Shown in pieces: positions 34,319 through 43,850 of a stretch of DNA of 64,000 bases. The position numbers were made by a program, and so were the translations under genes. The DNA comes from Candidatus Terraquivivens tengchongensis. GTDB taxonomy: Archaea; Thermoproteota; Nitrososphaeria_A; Caldarchaeales; Wolframiiraptoraceae. Location: the NCBI GenBank assembly GCA_023268355.1, contig JALNJK010000002.1:186001-250000 (forward strand), given 5' to 3'. The notes beneath the pieces are model-generated. The model saw only the letters and a list, made by a program, of their open reading frames with translations. It was not told the DNA's origin and did no database searches. Position 1 is the stretch's first letter. Each line of letters begins with the position of its first letter.

Positions 34319-35764
34319 ATGCCAAAATTTGTAACACCACCCGAAGAAGTAAATTGGGAAGAACTTATAGAGATGGATAAGAAGTATTTCCTGAGACCAA
34401 TATCAACCGCAAAGGAATATTCTCCGTTGCCAATAGCAAGGGCTGAGGGAGCCTATCTGATAACTTCGGAGAACATTAAGATCCTGGACTTCATGTCGGT
34501 TTTACATTGCGCGAACGCAGGCGCTTATCATCCTAAGATAGCCCAAGCAATAAAGGAGTATGCTGACCATTTCGGTTACCTATACGAAGGTGGTTTCTTA
34601 GAGCAGATGAGGCCAAAGGTATGCAAATTCCTCATAGAGGAAGCATTCAAGGGAGATATGGCTAGGGTTGGTTTCGGAAATAGCGGAAGCGAGGCAGTTG
34701 AGTATGCGTTAATGATAGCTAGGGTGTACACAGGCAAACCATATGTAGTTACCAGATGGTATGACTACCACGGCTGGACCGCTGGTGCTGTGGCTAACAC
34801 GATAATACCGTATCTAAGGGACTTAGCAATAAAGCCAACAAAACCGGGTGAGGTGCCGGAGATCAAGACACCAGTCGGCGGCATAGTTCCGTATACCGCG
34901 ATAGCTCCACCACCCCACTGTTATCGATGTCCTTTGGGACACACATATCCTGACTGCAAGGATAGGAAAGGAATGCTGGCATGCATTAATATACTCAAGG
35001 AATTGATACTCGCCCATCAACCCTACGTCGCCGCAGTCATAACAGAGATTGTGCAGGGAAGTTGTGGTGTGTTCGCTCCGCCGCCCGAGTACAACCCGCA
35101 GTTAAGACAGATAACGAAGGAACTCGGAGTTCTTTGGATAGATGACGAGGTTATCTGTGGCTTCGGAAGAACAGGGCCTTGGTTTGGATACCAGAACTGG
35201 GACATCAAGCCCGACATCGTTACCTTTGCTAAAGGTGTAACAGGTTCTCACATCCCCGTAGGAGGTGTCGCTATTAGCCCGGAGTTGGCTAAGTGGTTCG
35301 ATGAGAGAAAGTGGTGGCACGCGAGCACGTTCGCATCCCACCCGCTTGGAATGGCTGCAGCTTATGCGGCGCTGACTGTATATAAGGAGGAGAAGCTCAT
35401 ACCCGACCATGCGAAGAAGATCGGCAAGAGACTCGAAGAAGGACTCAAAGGCATTCAGGACAGACACAAATCTGTAGGAAATGTAAGCGGCATGGGACTT
35501 ATATGGGGCATAGAGCTGGTAAAGAACAAGGAGACGAAAGAGCCGATATTCCCGCAGGACAGGTTCTACTTCTGGCATGAAGAGGGTGTCAAGATACCGA
35601 GCAAGGTGGTTGCTGTTAAGTGCATTGAGAGGAGGCTGTTGGTCTCGACGTTCGCCGCCAACAACATAACGCTGATGCCGCCGCTTGTCGTGACTGAAGA
35701 CGAAGTGGATAGAGCTATTGACATATTGGATAAGGCTATTGAAGAAGTCGACAAGATGATATAA
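34319..35764 (+). CDS. Class III PLP-dependent aminotransferase
   Basis: A 481-residue fold-type I aminotransferase (ornithine/4-aminobutyrate/omega-amino acid group). Motifs: GNSGSEAVEYAL, DDEVICGFGRTG and the PLP lysine in TFAKGVTGSHIPVGG. It has the insert PPPHCYRCPLGHTYPDC, seen in a subset of omega-aminotransferases. A TATA-like ATTTTTATAGG (about 34274-34284) and Shine-Dalgarno GAGGGA precede the ATG. The neighbouring saccharopine-dehydrogenase-like gene suggests a diamine, lysine or beta-amino acid pathway, which is inference. Confidence 0.85.
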   Translation: MPKFVTPPEEVNWEELIEMDKKYFLRPISTAKEYSPLPIARAEGAYLITSENIKILDFMSVLHCANAGAYHPKIAQAIKEYADHFGYLYEGGFLEQMRPKVCKFLIEEAFKGDMARVGFGNSGSEAVEYALMIARVYTGKPYVVTRWYDYHGWTAGAVANTIIPYLRDLAIKPTKPGEVPEIKTPVGGIVPYTAIAPPPHCYRCPLGHTYPDCKDRKGMLACINILKELILAHQPYVAAVITEIVQGSCGVFAPPPEYNPQLRQITKELGVLWIDDEVICGFGRTGPWFGYQNWDIKPDIVTFAKGVTGSHIPVGGVAISPELAKWFDERKWWHASTFASHPLGMAAAYAALTVYKEEKLIPDHAKKIGKRLEEGLKGIQDRHKSVGNVSGMGLIWGIELVKNKETKEPIFPQDRFYFWHEEGVKIPSKVVAVKCIERRLLVSTFAANNITLMPPLVVTEDEVDRAIDILDKAIEEVDKMI

Positions 35765-35809
35765 ACGCTTTTAAATAAACTATTTTTTTATTTTTATGTG
35801 TGAGGATAT

Positions 35810-36970
35810 ATGCGTATACTAGTGCTTGGTGGAGCAGGAACAATAGGTTCTGAAGTAGCTGAGAACCTAGTAAAATATCCAGACGTAGATGAGGTGATCT
35901 TGGGAGATATACTCATAGACAAAGCTGAGAAACTGGCCAGCAAAATGAAGAAGGCTAAAGCCCTGAAGGTGGATGTGACAGACCGCCCGTCACTGATCGC
36001 CCAGATGCAAAAAGCAGACGTCGTTGTAGGTTGCGTAGGACCTTACTACAAATTCGGTGTACCTATAGTAAAAGCTGCGGTTGAAGCCGGTGTTAACTTC
36101 GTAGATATAATGGATGATCCGCTTCCCTCTAAGGAGGTCCTTGAAGACAAGGCGCTTTTTGATGAAGCAAAGAGGAAGAATATCAGCGTCGTTATAGGTC
36201 TTGGCTCGACACCAGGTCTTTCAAACGTTCTGGCAAGATATGGTGCATCAAAGCTTGACGAGGTTGAAAATATAGACGTGTCTTGGATTTTCACGACTGC
36301 AGCCGGTGTCGCCTCGGAAGCAGTTACTGCTCACATGTTCAACGTCACCAGCGGAAAGGTGCTAACTTACGAAAACGGAAACTGGAAGGAAGTCGTACCG
36401 ATGCTTGACGGAAAGGAGGTTCAGGACTTCCTTGAGCTTGGTAATGTGGAAGTTTACCATGTAGGACATCCGGAGCCCGTGACGATCCCAAGATACATAA
36501 AGGCAAAGAACGTGACGTGCAAAGCCGGAATGGTACCCGGCGAAGTCGTCGAGATTTACAGAATGTTAAACAAACTGCAACTGGTACAGCTCGAACCCAT
36601 AAACGTTAAAGGCCTTAAAGTATCACCAAGAGATTTCATCATGGCACGCTTTGCATCGTTGCCGATGGACGTCGCGATGGAGCTTTTCAAGTTCGATGCC
36701 GCGGAACCTCTCTTTGAGATGAGGGTAGCGGTCAGCGGAAAGAAGGGCAAAAACCCAACAAAGTATGTGTACAAATTCTCCGACGTAGGACACGAATTCG
36801 CCACGGCGATATCCGCTGTTATAGGTGCTATAATGTTAGGACGTGGACAGGTGAAGGCAAAAGGTGTCTTTGCTCCAGAAGGTTGCATAGATCCAGAGAT
36901 CTTCTTGAAAGAAATTAAAGAAAGTGGAGTTACGATACAAGAGTCGTATCAGACTTCAAAGGAACTTTAA
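35810..36970 (+). CDS. Saccharopine dehydrogenase-like oxidoreductase
   Basis: A 386-residue protein with an N-terminal Rossmann domain (VLGGAGTIGSEVAENL) and the saccharopine dehydrogenase catalytic domain (GCVGPYYKFGVPIVKAAVEAGVNFVDI, GLGSTPGLSNVLARY). Relatives include saccharopine reductases and carboxynorspermidine synthases. A TATA box CTTTTAAAT (35768-35776) and a Shine-Dalgarno GAGGA precede the ATG, so it has its own promoter although it follows the aminotransferase by 45 bases. The substrate is unknown. Confidence 0.82.
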   Translation: MRILVLGGAGTIGSEVAENLVKYPDVDEVILGDILIDKAEKLASKMKKAKALKVDVTDRPSLIAQMQKADVVVGCVGPYYKFGVPIVKAAVEAGVNFVDIMDDPLPSKEVLEDKALFDEAKRKNISVVIGLGSTPGLSNVLARYGASKLDEVENIDVSWIFTTAAGVASEAVTAHMFNVTSGKVLTYENGNWKEVVPMLDGKEVQDFLELGNVEVYHVGHPEPVTIPRYIKAKNVTCKAGMVPGEVVEIYRMLNKLQLVQLEPINVKGLKVSPRDFIMARFASLPMDVAMELFKFDAAEPLFEMRVAVSGKKGKNPTKYVYKFSDVGHEFATAISAVIGAIMLGRGQVKAKGVFAPEGCIDPEIFLKEIKESGVTIQESYQTSKEL

Positions 36971-36972
36971 AC

Positions 36973-37269
36973 TCATTCGGACTCAGCTTTTTCCCTTGGT
37001 TCCGCTACGATGACAGCTTCTTCCTCTGGTATTTTAAATTCAACCATTTTATTTTTGTTTATGAATGCATAACCTCTCGGTGCATCAGCGCTATACGTAA
37101 CCTCGGCCTTGAATAGAAGTTCACCTTCATACACCACCTCTACCGGCTCCTTCTCGGGTACTTTGAGTAGCGCCATGTACTTGTTGTTTATTTTGACAGA
37201 GTTTGGCGGAACATTCGGGTCACCTTTTGCCTTAAGCCATACAAATTTCTGACCTGGTAGAACGCCCAT
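36973..37269 (-). CDS. 98-residue protein, unknown function
   Basis: A beta-strand-rich protein with no cysteines or membrane segments and an acidic C-terminal tail. The reading frame extends to a TTG at 37326, but a TATA box at 37329-37343 leaves too little room, so the ATG at 37269 (GVLPGQKFVWLKAKG...) is chosen. Many PxVPPNSVK-type turns suggest a small barrel. I do not recognise a family. It converges with the preceding gene after two bases and shares a promoter region with the nitrilase gene. Confidence 0.5.
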   Translation of the reverse strand: MGVLPGQKFVWLKAKGDPNVPPNSVKINNKYMALLKVPEKEPVEVVYEGELLFKAEVTYSADAPRGYAFINKNKMVEFKIPEEEAVIVAEPREKAESE

Positions 37270-37328
37270 AATACGCACCTGCCTGTTAAGTATGTAGGGT
37301 TTCCGCTTCGTAATAAGTTTACTCAAAT

Positions 37329-37343
37329 TTTATAAATATTTTA
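37329..37343. promoter_or_regulatory. Shared bidirectional TATA region
   Basis: TTTTATAAATATTTT reads as a TATA box on both strands. Rightward it lies about 30 bases before the TTG of the nitrilase gene (37371). Leftward it can start RNA near 37310 for the 98-residue protein. Confidence 0.45.
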
Positions 37344-37370
37344 TTCAAAAAATGAACCGGTTGGTGCTGT

Positions 37371-38213
37371 TTGGTTAGGGTGGCCGCAATACAGGCTAAA
37401 CCTTCTGGCGGACTCTTCACGGAAAAGAACCTGCCTAGGGCACTGGAGTTGCTCGATACTGTGGCAAAGATGGAGGTTGATATAGCCGCGTTTCCGGAGG
37501 GATACCCCTCAACGGGCGAGAAGGAACTCTGCAAAAAGGCTCGCGAAATAAACTCTTACGTTATAGCTACATTGCTCCAAAAGACACAGAACGACAAGTA
37601 CGGAAGCACGTGCATACTCATAAGTCCCAATGGTGAAGTTATAGGTAGGCAGGGCAAGACTACGCTGCTTTGGGTGTTCGAGGAAGGGCTTTTTGAGCCC
37701 GTAGATTCTCTGCCATTGCATGACACTGTTCATGGAAAAGTAGGTATCCTGAGGTGCTCTGAGATAATCTATCCTGAGCCCATGTCAATGCTGAGCATGA
37801 TGGGAGCTGACATCATATTCGTTGTCTCAAACTGGAACGCGAACGTCATACATCTTTGGCACCGCATAATTTTAGTCCGCTCTTGGGAGAATTGGATGCC
37901 CATAATAGGTGTTAACACTGCTGAATGGATTAAATCGCGATTGGTTTATGCAGACTTTGAATTGGAACCGAGATATGGAGGGTACAGCATCATCGTCGTG
38001 CCCGAAGATATTACTAGCATAGACGAGTTCATCGTAAGGCCCTATAGCGGCGAAAATATGTTCACGGAAGAGAGGCTGATAAAGGCGAAGGCAGGCAAGG
38101 ACGAGGAGATATTGGTTGCGGACATAGACCTAAAGCGATACTCTGAGTTTAGATGGAAAGTCTTCTTCAGGAATAGAAGGCTAAAATTTAAAACGCTAGA
38201 AAAAGGTTTTTAG
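37371..38213 (+). CDS. Carbon-nitrogen hydrolase (nitrilase superfamily)
   Basis: A 280-residue nitrilase-superfamily amidase. The catalytic triad can be placed: Glu in AAFPEGYPS, Lys in GRQGKTTL and the nucleophile Cys in GILRCSEIIYPE. Members hydrolyse amides such as N-carbamoylputrescine, beta-ureidopropionate or deaminated glutathione. The substrate here is open. The TTG start at 37371 follows from the TATA position. The radical SAM gene follows after 13 bases in the same direction. Confidence 0.85.
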   Translation: MVRVAAIQAKPSGGLFTEKNLPRALELLDTVAKMEVDIAAFPEGYPSTGEKELCKKAREINSYVIATLLQKTQNDKYGSTCILISPNGEVIGRQGKTTLLWVFEEGLFEPVDSLPLHDTVHGKVGILRCSEIIYPEPMSMLSMMGADIIFVVSNWNANVIHLWHRIILVRSWENWMPIIGVNTAEWIKSRLVYADFELEPRYGGYSIIVVPEDITSIDEFIVRPYSGENMFTEERLIKAKAGKDEEILVADIDLKRYSEFRWKVFFRNRRLKFKTLEKGF

Positions 38214-38226
38214 ATGGACGACATGC

Positions 38227-39084
38227 TTGCATGGTGTGCCTAAGGTATACGTGCCACACCCGAAATACCCTACGGTGTCCATAACAGGTAGTAGATGTGA
38301 GCTGAAGTGCGACTATTGTCGCGGCCTCGTCTTAAGGACGATGGTGCAGATAGAGAGCCCTGACAGGCTCTTGTCCTTTTGTAAGAGGTTGAAGGAAAGA
38401 GGCGGTATAGGATGCTTGCTCAGCGGTGGTTTCAACAAAGAAGGCAAGCTACCATTTGAGCCGTATATCGAAACCATAAGATGCGTGAAGAAGGAACTAG
38501 ATCTAATGCTTAGTATACATCCCGGAATCCTAAATAAAGACGAGGCGGTCCAGTTAAGGGATTCTGGAATAGATATAGCGGAATTCTACGTCATTCTCAG
38601 CGACAACGTTCTAAGGAACGTCATGCACACTAAACCAAACAAGGATGATGTATTGAAGGCGCTCGATATAATTTACACCTACGGTCCTCGTTATGTCTCG
38701 CCGCATATAACAGTGGGCTCAGATTACGGTAAGATCTCTTGGGAGTACGAGGCCATCGATGCGCTGAGGGATTATGACCCTTACGTTCTAATATTTCTGA
38801 TATTGGTGCCGATAGAAGGTACACCCATGGCCCATGTCAAACCACCATCCATCAGCGATTTAGTGAACCTTTTCGCTACTGCTAGGAAAAAGCTAGAGAA
38901 CACGGAGCTTGCACTGGGTTGCATGAGAGTTAGAGGGAAGTATACGCAAACTCTTGAAAGCGAGTTAATGCGTAAGGGTTTAGTTGACAGAATCACTGTG
39001 CCCTATACATCAATTCCAGAACCAACAATCCATACGTGCTGCTCTCTTCCGGATAGTGTTGCATTAAAGTATATACAAAAATAA
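38227..39084 (+). CDS. Radical SAM protein (COG1856-like)
   Basis: A 285-residue radical SAM enzyme with the cluster motif CELKCDYC (about residues 23-30), GCLLSGG as the SAM-binding GGE-like element, and further cysteines near the C-terminus (HTCCSL). The pattern SITGSRCELKCDYCRG recalls the archaeal biotin-synthase-related COG1856 group, which includes LipS2-type lipoyl synthases; this assignment is tentative. A bacterial-type lipA is also present in the window. The start is TTG at 38227. Confidence 0.75.
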   Translation: MHGVPKVYVPHPKYPTVSITGSRCELKCDYCRGLVLRTMVQIESPDRLLSFCKRLKERGGIGCLLSGGFNKEGKLPFEPYIETIRCVKKELDLMLSIHPGILNKDEAVQLRDSGIDIAEFYVILSDNVLRNVMHTKPNKDDVLKALDIIYTYGPRYVSPHITVGSDYGKISWEYEAIDALRDYDPYVLIFLILVPIEGTPMAHVKPPSISDLVNLFATARKKLENTELALGCMRVRGKYTQTLESELMRKGLVDRITVPYTSIPEPTIHTCCSLPDSVALKYIQK

Positions 39085-39112
39085 AAATAATGGAAAACTT
39101 GTTCTGCTACCT

Positions 39113-40195
39113 CTACTTAAAGTAGGGTAGTACCTTCTCGCCTAGAAGCTTTATCTGTTCTTCCAGCTTTCTGACGTCGCCAGTTACGTAGAGACCGACC
39201 AAGTCCTTTATGACGACGTTCTTCGCTCCAGCTTTTAGGAACTTCTCAATGCCCGCAATTACCTCGTCCGGTGTGCCCACGGCTAAGAACTTCTCGGCTA
39301 TTTTGTCGGGCATGGCCTCTGCAGCCTTTCTCGGATGTTCAACAACTTCCTCAACGGGCGGTGCTCTCTGGTACGAGTAATCTACAGTCTCGGGTATCGG
39401 CACCTCAAACCCAAGCTCCTTCAAAGTCTTTCTATGCGTCAGCATTATTATCTCCGGCTTTATGGCGTCAACCGCAGCTTTTCTCATGTTTGGATCGTCC
39501 GTCACAGCAGTGTAGATGAAGGCGATTTTATCTATGGCCTCAAAGTCCCTTCCTGCTTTCTTTGCGGCATCCTTTATTATCTCTAGCCTCTTCTGGTAAA
39601 GTTCTGGGGTAGCGAGCCAGGGCTTCCAACCATCGGCAACCTCTCCTACTAACCTGAGAGACTTGGGAGATCCCAATGCGCCCACGTAAATGGGCGGGGC
39701 AGGTTTCTGTACCGGAACTTGGTCTATCCAAGCATTCTTAAGCTTGTAGAACTTTCCCTCAAAGTTGACCGGACTTGCCCTGCTAGACTTCCATGAAAGC
39801 CTGATTACCTCTATAGCTTCCTTTAACCTTGCGACCCTTGTTTCCGGATCTTCCCACGGTAAACCATACGCCACTATGTTCATCGCTTCACCGGCTCCGA
39901 GCCCGAGTATTACCCTACCACCAGTCAGCTCGTCAAGTGTAGCTGCGATATGAGCAACTTTTGTTGGGTGTGCCCTGATAACATCCGTCACATCTGTTGC
40001 AAGCCTCATGTTCTTTGTCTGCACACCTATGGCGGTGAGAGTTACCCAAGGGTCAACTTTGTCGCCTGAAGGTGGCATATCTGTATAGTGGTCTGGAACC
40101 CATGCGGACGTGAAACCATACTTTTCGGCGAGCACGCCTGCATGTACTAGATCCGCCACGGGTAGGACGGTTAGGTGTATACCAAATTTTACCAT
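39113..40195 (-). CDS. LLM-class F420-dependent oxidoreductase
   Basis: A 360-residue luciferase-like monooxygenase-fold protein of the F420-dependent group (Mer/Fgd-like TIM barrel). Signs are FGIHLTVLP, GFTSAWVPDHYTDM, LATDVTDVIRAHPTKVAHIAATLDELTGGRVILGLGAGEA and APPIYVGALGSPKSLRLVGEVADGW. A Mer-like role (methylene-tetrahydromethanopterin reductase) is one possibility; other F420-linked reductases are equally likely. It converges with the radical SAM gene and is followed upstream by an MFS transporter on the same strand. Confidence 0.87.
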   Translation of the reverse strand: MVKFGIHLTVLPVADLVHAGVLAEKYGFTSAWVPDHYTDMPPSGDKVDPWVTLTAIGVQTKNMRLATDVTDVIRAHPTKVAHIAATLDELTGGRVILGLGAGEAMNIVAYGLPWEDPETRVARLKEAIEVIRLSWKSSRASPVNFEGKFYKLKNAWIDQVPVQKPAPPIYVGALGSPKSLRLVGEVADGWKPWLATPELYQKRLEIIKDAAKKAGRDFEAIDKIAFIYTAVTDDPNMRKAAVDAIKPEIIMLTHRKTLKELGFEVPIPETVDYSYQRAPPVEEVVEHPRKAAEAMPDKIAEKFLAVGTPDEVIAGIEKFLKAGAKNVVIKDLVGLYVTGDVRKLEEQIKLLGEKVLPYFK

Positions 40196-40247
40196 ATCCC
40201 TTCAAAAGAAAAGATTAATTGATTAGTTTAATAAAATTTTCTGTTCT

Positions 40248-41411
40248 CTATCTACTTTTTTCGGCCTTTGAAGCAATGGCGATACATGCCATTGTAGCGG
40301 CCATTATGGCCTGAAGGAGGAAACTTTCCCGTAGGCCTACAACCTCTGATATGTATCCGGCTAGCAAAGGACCGAATGCAAAACCGATGCCGAAGATGCC
40401 CTCGTAGACACCTACAACGAAGCCGTACTTCTCTGCAGGCGTGTTATACGTTAACGCATTAAAGAGCAAGGAGGTAAAGTAGCTCAATGTTGCAGCATAA
40501 ATCGCAACTGCGGTATAGAAAACGGCCAAGGATGGAAAGTATGCTATCAAAAGCATGGGTATAGCAAAAAATACTGATGCCATTGTGAAGGCAAACCTCG
40601 GTTGTGACCTAAACATCTTTCCTACCACTAAAAATGACAATAACCTAGCGAGGCTGAAGACCGTGAATATCGTGCCGACGTAAAACTCGCTTATTCCCAA
40701 CCTCCAAGCGTAGTTGGGGAATATCACCAAGAGTGTTGCATAAACCATTGATTGAATGATAAGCATGCTATAGAATGGTGCAAGCCTGAGAAGGGAAAAT
40801 TCATTGTTCCCCCTCTTTTCATTCAAGTCCTTTTGCTCTAAGACTTTTGGCTGTCTTAACAAAAGGACCATCGGTATAGCGGCCACCAATATTGCTAAGG
40901 ATAACCAGAATGTCGCATATATTCCGAAATTCTCAGCTATGTAGCCTCCTATACTGGGTCCGAGCAGAAAGCCAGCGTTCCATGAAACACTATAGAACGC
41001 AAATGCCCTGACCCTATTCTGGACTGTTGAACTAGAAGCAACAATCGTTTCTCCTATTGGCCAATAGAAGACAAATGCCAGACCTATCAGAAGCTGGGCG
41101 ATGATAATCTCGGGTACGCTTTTAGCTAGTGAGACGACTATGTAAAAAATCACGGCCATTATGGGGCTAATCAGGTACAGCCTAACCTTACTGACACCTG
41201 CCAAGAAATGTCCAACAAGAGCGGGTAGGAAGGTATACGGCAAGGCTCTCACGAAGCCGAGCGCTCCTATCTCTATGTAAGATGCACCAAGAATCTCAGC
41301 CTGTATCGGGATAAAGTATAGACCGGAAGATATGCCAAGGCCTATGACAAATGTGGAGACGCTGAGCAACCACAGGAACGTTGCAGATTCTTTGGACGTA
41401 AGTTCACCCAA
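40248..41411 (-). CDS. Major facilitator superfamily transporter
   Basis: A 387-residue protein with about 12 hydrophobic helices and the MFS half-structure: GFVRALPYTFLPALVG after helix 2, a central charged loop (QKDLNEKRGN) near residue 200, then a second six-helix half. It is likely a proton-coupled exporter or small-molecule permease. There is no substrate clue beyond the adjacent LLM oxidoreductase on the same strand 53 bases away. The start is TTG at 41411. Confidence 0.85.
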   Translation of the reverse strand: MGELTSKESATFLWLLSVSTFVIGLGISSGLYFIPIQAEILGASYIEIGALGFVRALPYTFLPALVGHFLAGVSKVRLYLISPIMAVIFYIVVSLAKSVPEIIIAQLLIGLAFVFYWPIGETIVASSSTVQNRVRAFAFYSVSWNAGFLLGPSIGGYIAENFGIYATFWLSLAILVAAIPMVLLLRQPKVLEQKDLNEKRGNNEFSLLRLAPFYSMLIIQSMVYATLLVIFPNYAWRLGISEFYVGTIFTVFSLARLLSFLVVGKMFRSQPRFAFTMASVFFAIPMLLIAYFPSLAVFYTAVAIYAATLSYFTSLLFNALTYNTPAEKYGFVVGVYEGIFGIGFAFGPLLAGYISEVVGLRESFLLQAIMAATMACIAIASKAEKSR

Positions 41412-41481
41412 TTTCGTGTTGCCTCTGAGTACGCACCACGATTAAAATGTTTTCAATTATGGTTATGCAAAACTTCACACT

Positions 41482-42207
41482 TCAGACAAGAGTTAACTGC
41501 TTCGCCTTCTTGAATATGTTATTCAGCATGCTCTGCGTTAACCTGCCGGTCTGTGTGTTTTGTCTGCTAGGATGGTAAGATGCGATGAGCGAAGGTGCAG
41601 CCCTACCGAATAGCTCCCCTTCCAACTTATAAACAGCACCGTGCGAAAACTTCGGAGAAGGCCTCGGCATCTTAACGCCGAGTTCTGATAAAATTTTCAC
41701 ACAAGTATTGAACGCTACCATACCAAGTGCGACTATTGCCTTTACGTTCTTGAGAAGGAAGAGCTCATTCTTTAGGTATGCTGAACAGTTCTCGATCTCT
41801 TCCTTAGAAGGCATGTTTTTGGGCGGAACGCATCTAACGACGGCAGTGAGGTATGCGTCCTTAAGCCTAAGCCCATCATCCCTGTGAATGCTGTAGGGCT
41901 GGGATGCGTAGCCTACAAAATACAGCGCCCTCATCAGAGTATTAGCGGAACCATCACCCGTGAACATCCTTCCGGTCCTATTCCCTCCATGAGCTGCTGG
42001 CGCAAGCCCTACGATTAAGAGCCTCGCGTTAGGGTCACCGAAGCTTGGTATGGGTTTTGCCCAATACTCGTCTTTCAAGTACCTCTTCGGTCGTTTCTCA
42101 GCCACATAAACTCTGTAGTGCACAAGCCTGGGACATTTTTTACATGAAATTATCGTCGTTGCTAGTTCTTCTAAGCTGTTTAGCATGAGATGCTCTCCGC
42201 TACTCAA
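41482..42207 (-). CDS. Uracil-DNA glycosylase, family 5 (UDGb type)
   Basis: A 241-residue family-5 uracil-DNA glycosylase, removing uracil and other deaminated bases. Motif A is GLAPAAHGGNRTGRMFTGDGSA and motif B is HPSRQNTQTGR, both diagnostic of UDGb. Cysteines CKKC near residue 20, CVPP and C in ENCSAY make up the iron-sulfur cluster set. The TTG start overlaps the MBL stop by four bases (TTGA); an ATG at 42186 is an alternative. Confidence 0.9.
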   Translation of the reverse strand: MSSGEHLMLNSLEELATTIISCKKCPRLVHYRVYVAEKRPKRYLKDEYWAKPIPSFGDPNARLLIVGLAPAAHGGNRTGRMFTGDGSANTLMRALYFVGYASQPYSIHRDDGLRLKDAYLTAVVRCVPPKNMPSKEEIENCSAYLKNELFLLKNVKAIVALGMVAFNTCVKILSELGVKMPRPSPKFSHGAVYKLEGELFGRAAPSLIASYHPSRQNTQTGRLTQSMLNNIFKKAKQLTLV

Positions 42208-42818
42208 CGCTTGGCCAGCTTTATGAACGGGTTACTTCTCCTTTCAGCACCTATTGTAGTCGGTCTTCCGTGCCCAGGGTAAACCACATAATCGTCTGGT
42301 AGCGACATCAACTTTTTGGATAGCGAGTCTGCCAACTGCTCAGCGTTACCACCAGGATAATCCGTCCTACCAACGGTACCGGCAAATAGTGTATCACCAG
42401 TAAATACGAAACCATCGCCTACGATTGACACGCTTCCTGGAGTATGTCCAGGTGTATGCAGAACCTTAAGCGGTTGCTGACCAACCTCTATCATGTATCC
42501 ATCGTATAGGTAGCCGTCTGGTTCTACGTATTTCCTTGCGCTTTTAGCAGCCATTTCCAACAACCATACATCGTCCTTATGTATCAAGAATTTACAACTA
42601 AGGACACTCCTAACGTAATCGGCCGCTAGTGTGTGGTCAAAGTGTGCATGCGTGCAGCACAAGTAGCCGACCTTGACACCAGCTCTATCCACTAGCGCCA
42701 CTATCTTATCACCATCACCGCCAGCATCGATTATGATTCCTTCATGCATCTCGGGATCGTATACAAGGTACGAATTACTTGACAGTGGTCCGACAACAAC
42801 CTTCTCGATACGTAGCAA
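42204..42818 (-). CDS. MBL-fold hydrolase, glyoxalase II-like
   Basis: A 204-residue single-domain MBL-fold hydrolase: THAHFDH zinc motif, Asp-Ala-Gly-Gly after strand 3 (IIDAGGDGDK), HTPGHTPGS, FTGDTLFAGTVGR and a final YPGHGRPT histidine. These match glyoxalase II-like hydroxyacyl-thioester hydrolases. It overlaps the UDG gene by four bases and lies 20 bases after the eIF2B-like gene. The start is TTG. Confidence 0.88.
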   Translation of the reverse strand: MLRIEKVVVGPLSSNSYLVYDPEMHEGIIIDAGGDGDKIVALVDRAGVKVGYLCCTHAHFDHTLAADYVRSVLSCKFLIHKDDVWLLEMAAKSARKYVEPDGYLYDGYMIEVGQQPLKVLHTPGHTPGSVSIVGDGFVFTGDTLFAGTVGRTDYPGGNAEQLADSLSKKLMSLPDDYVVYPGHGRPTTIGAERRSNPFIKLAKR

Positions 42819-42838
42819 TGGCTACCACGCTCCACATG

Positions 42839-43795
42839 CTAGCCGTAAACAACCTCTTCCATTTCCCTGTATTTTTTTAGCCTGACCTCTATAAGTTCAA
42901 CGATCTGACTCGGCTTTAGCACACCCTCCTCCGTTATGTAGGCCGTCACGAGCTCCGCGGGCACAACCTCGAAATATGGATTCCTTATCTTTATCTTTCG
43001 GGTAGGTAACGATTCTGGCGGCAACACTTCTTCAGTAACGTGTTCCTCCTCCGGATACTCCAAGGTAGGAAAGGCTTTCCATGTTGTGGAGACAACATAA
43101 AACGGCTTTCCTAGAAACTTGGATGTGCATGCTAGCTGAAGTGTACCGACCTTGTTGGCGAAAGAGCCATTCATGAGAATCGAATCCGCTCCTACGAGCG
43201 CCGCGTCCGCCTCTTTCAACATGCGACCGATTGCCGCGTCCGTTGTTAACACAACATCGATTCCTGATTCTACCAAAGCGGCGGCCATCTTTCTACCTTC
43301 TAAGAGGGGCCTAGATTCCGCTACGTAAACCTTGATGTTCTTTCCAACCTCCTTAAGTATCGCCAACACTGATGAGCTATAACTTAACGTTACGACGCTG
43401 CTAAGCCCGGAAAGCAGTTCACGTCCGAACCTCCTAAGCCTTTCGACCGCAACCCTATGCTCCTCGAGCACTGATGCGGCTATCTGTTTCAGCAGCTCTT
43501 TTAAGACATGAGGGTTATCCACATAACGTGAAGCCTCCATAAACTTGACCGCTACTTCAAACGCTACATTCTTCAAAGAGAACATCGATGGTCTGGAATC
43601 TGCTATTTGTCGCGCTAACTTGACAACCGAGCGTCTGAGCCCTTCCGCAGAGTCTGTAAGTGCCGAATCTGCTAAAGCGATAAAAGCATCCATGGCCCTG
43701 AGCGCAAGCTCTGCCGACCCCCTTTCCACATCGTTCTTTATCTCCTTGAGTATGCTCTCAACTTCTCGCTCCAAATATCGCCTACCCCAATCCAA
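42839..43795 (-). CDS. eIF2B alpha/beta/delta-like protein
   Basis: A 318-residue member of the eIF2B/MtnA/ribose-1,5-bisphosphate isomerase family, with a helical N-terminal half and Rossmann-like C-terminal half (VAESRPLLEGRKMA, VGADSILMNGSFANKVGTLQLA). The cysteine used by the isomerases, expected near TLSYSS, is Ser here, while the Asp in GADSI remains. This favours an eIF2B-like regulatory role over isomerase activity. The start is TTG at 43795. Confidence 0.8.
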   Translation of the reverse strand: MDWGRRYLEREVESILKEIKNDVERGSAELALRAMDAFIALADSALTDSAEGLRRSVVKLARQIADSRPSMFSLKNVAFEVAVKFMEASRYVDNPHVLKELLKQIAASVLEEHRVAVERLRRFGRELLSGLSSVVTLSYSSSVLAILKEVGKNIKVYVAESRPLLEGRKMAAALVESGIDVVLTTDAAIGRMLKEADAALVGADSILMNGSFANKVGTLQLACTSKFLGKPFYVVSTTWKAFPTLEYPEEEHVTEEVLPPESLPTRKIKIRNPYFEVVPAELVTAYITEEGVLKPSQIVELIEVRLKKYREMEEVVYG

Positions 43796-43850
43796 TTGAT
43801 TGTCGCAACCTTAGATTAAAGGCTAGCGCTTTATGTTTGCGCTGAGTTGG

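Noticed and set aside
42839-43795. Ribose-1,5-bisphosphate isomerase or MtnA
   Set aside because: The catalytic cysteine position is Ser, so an eIF2B-like regulatory role is the safer call.
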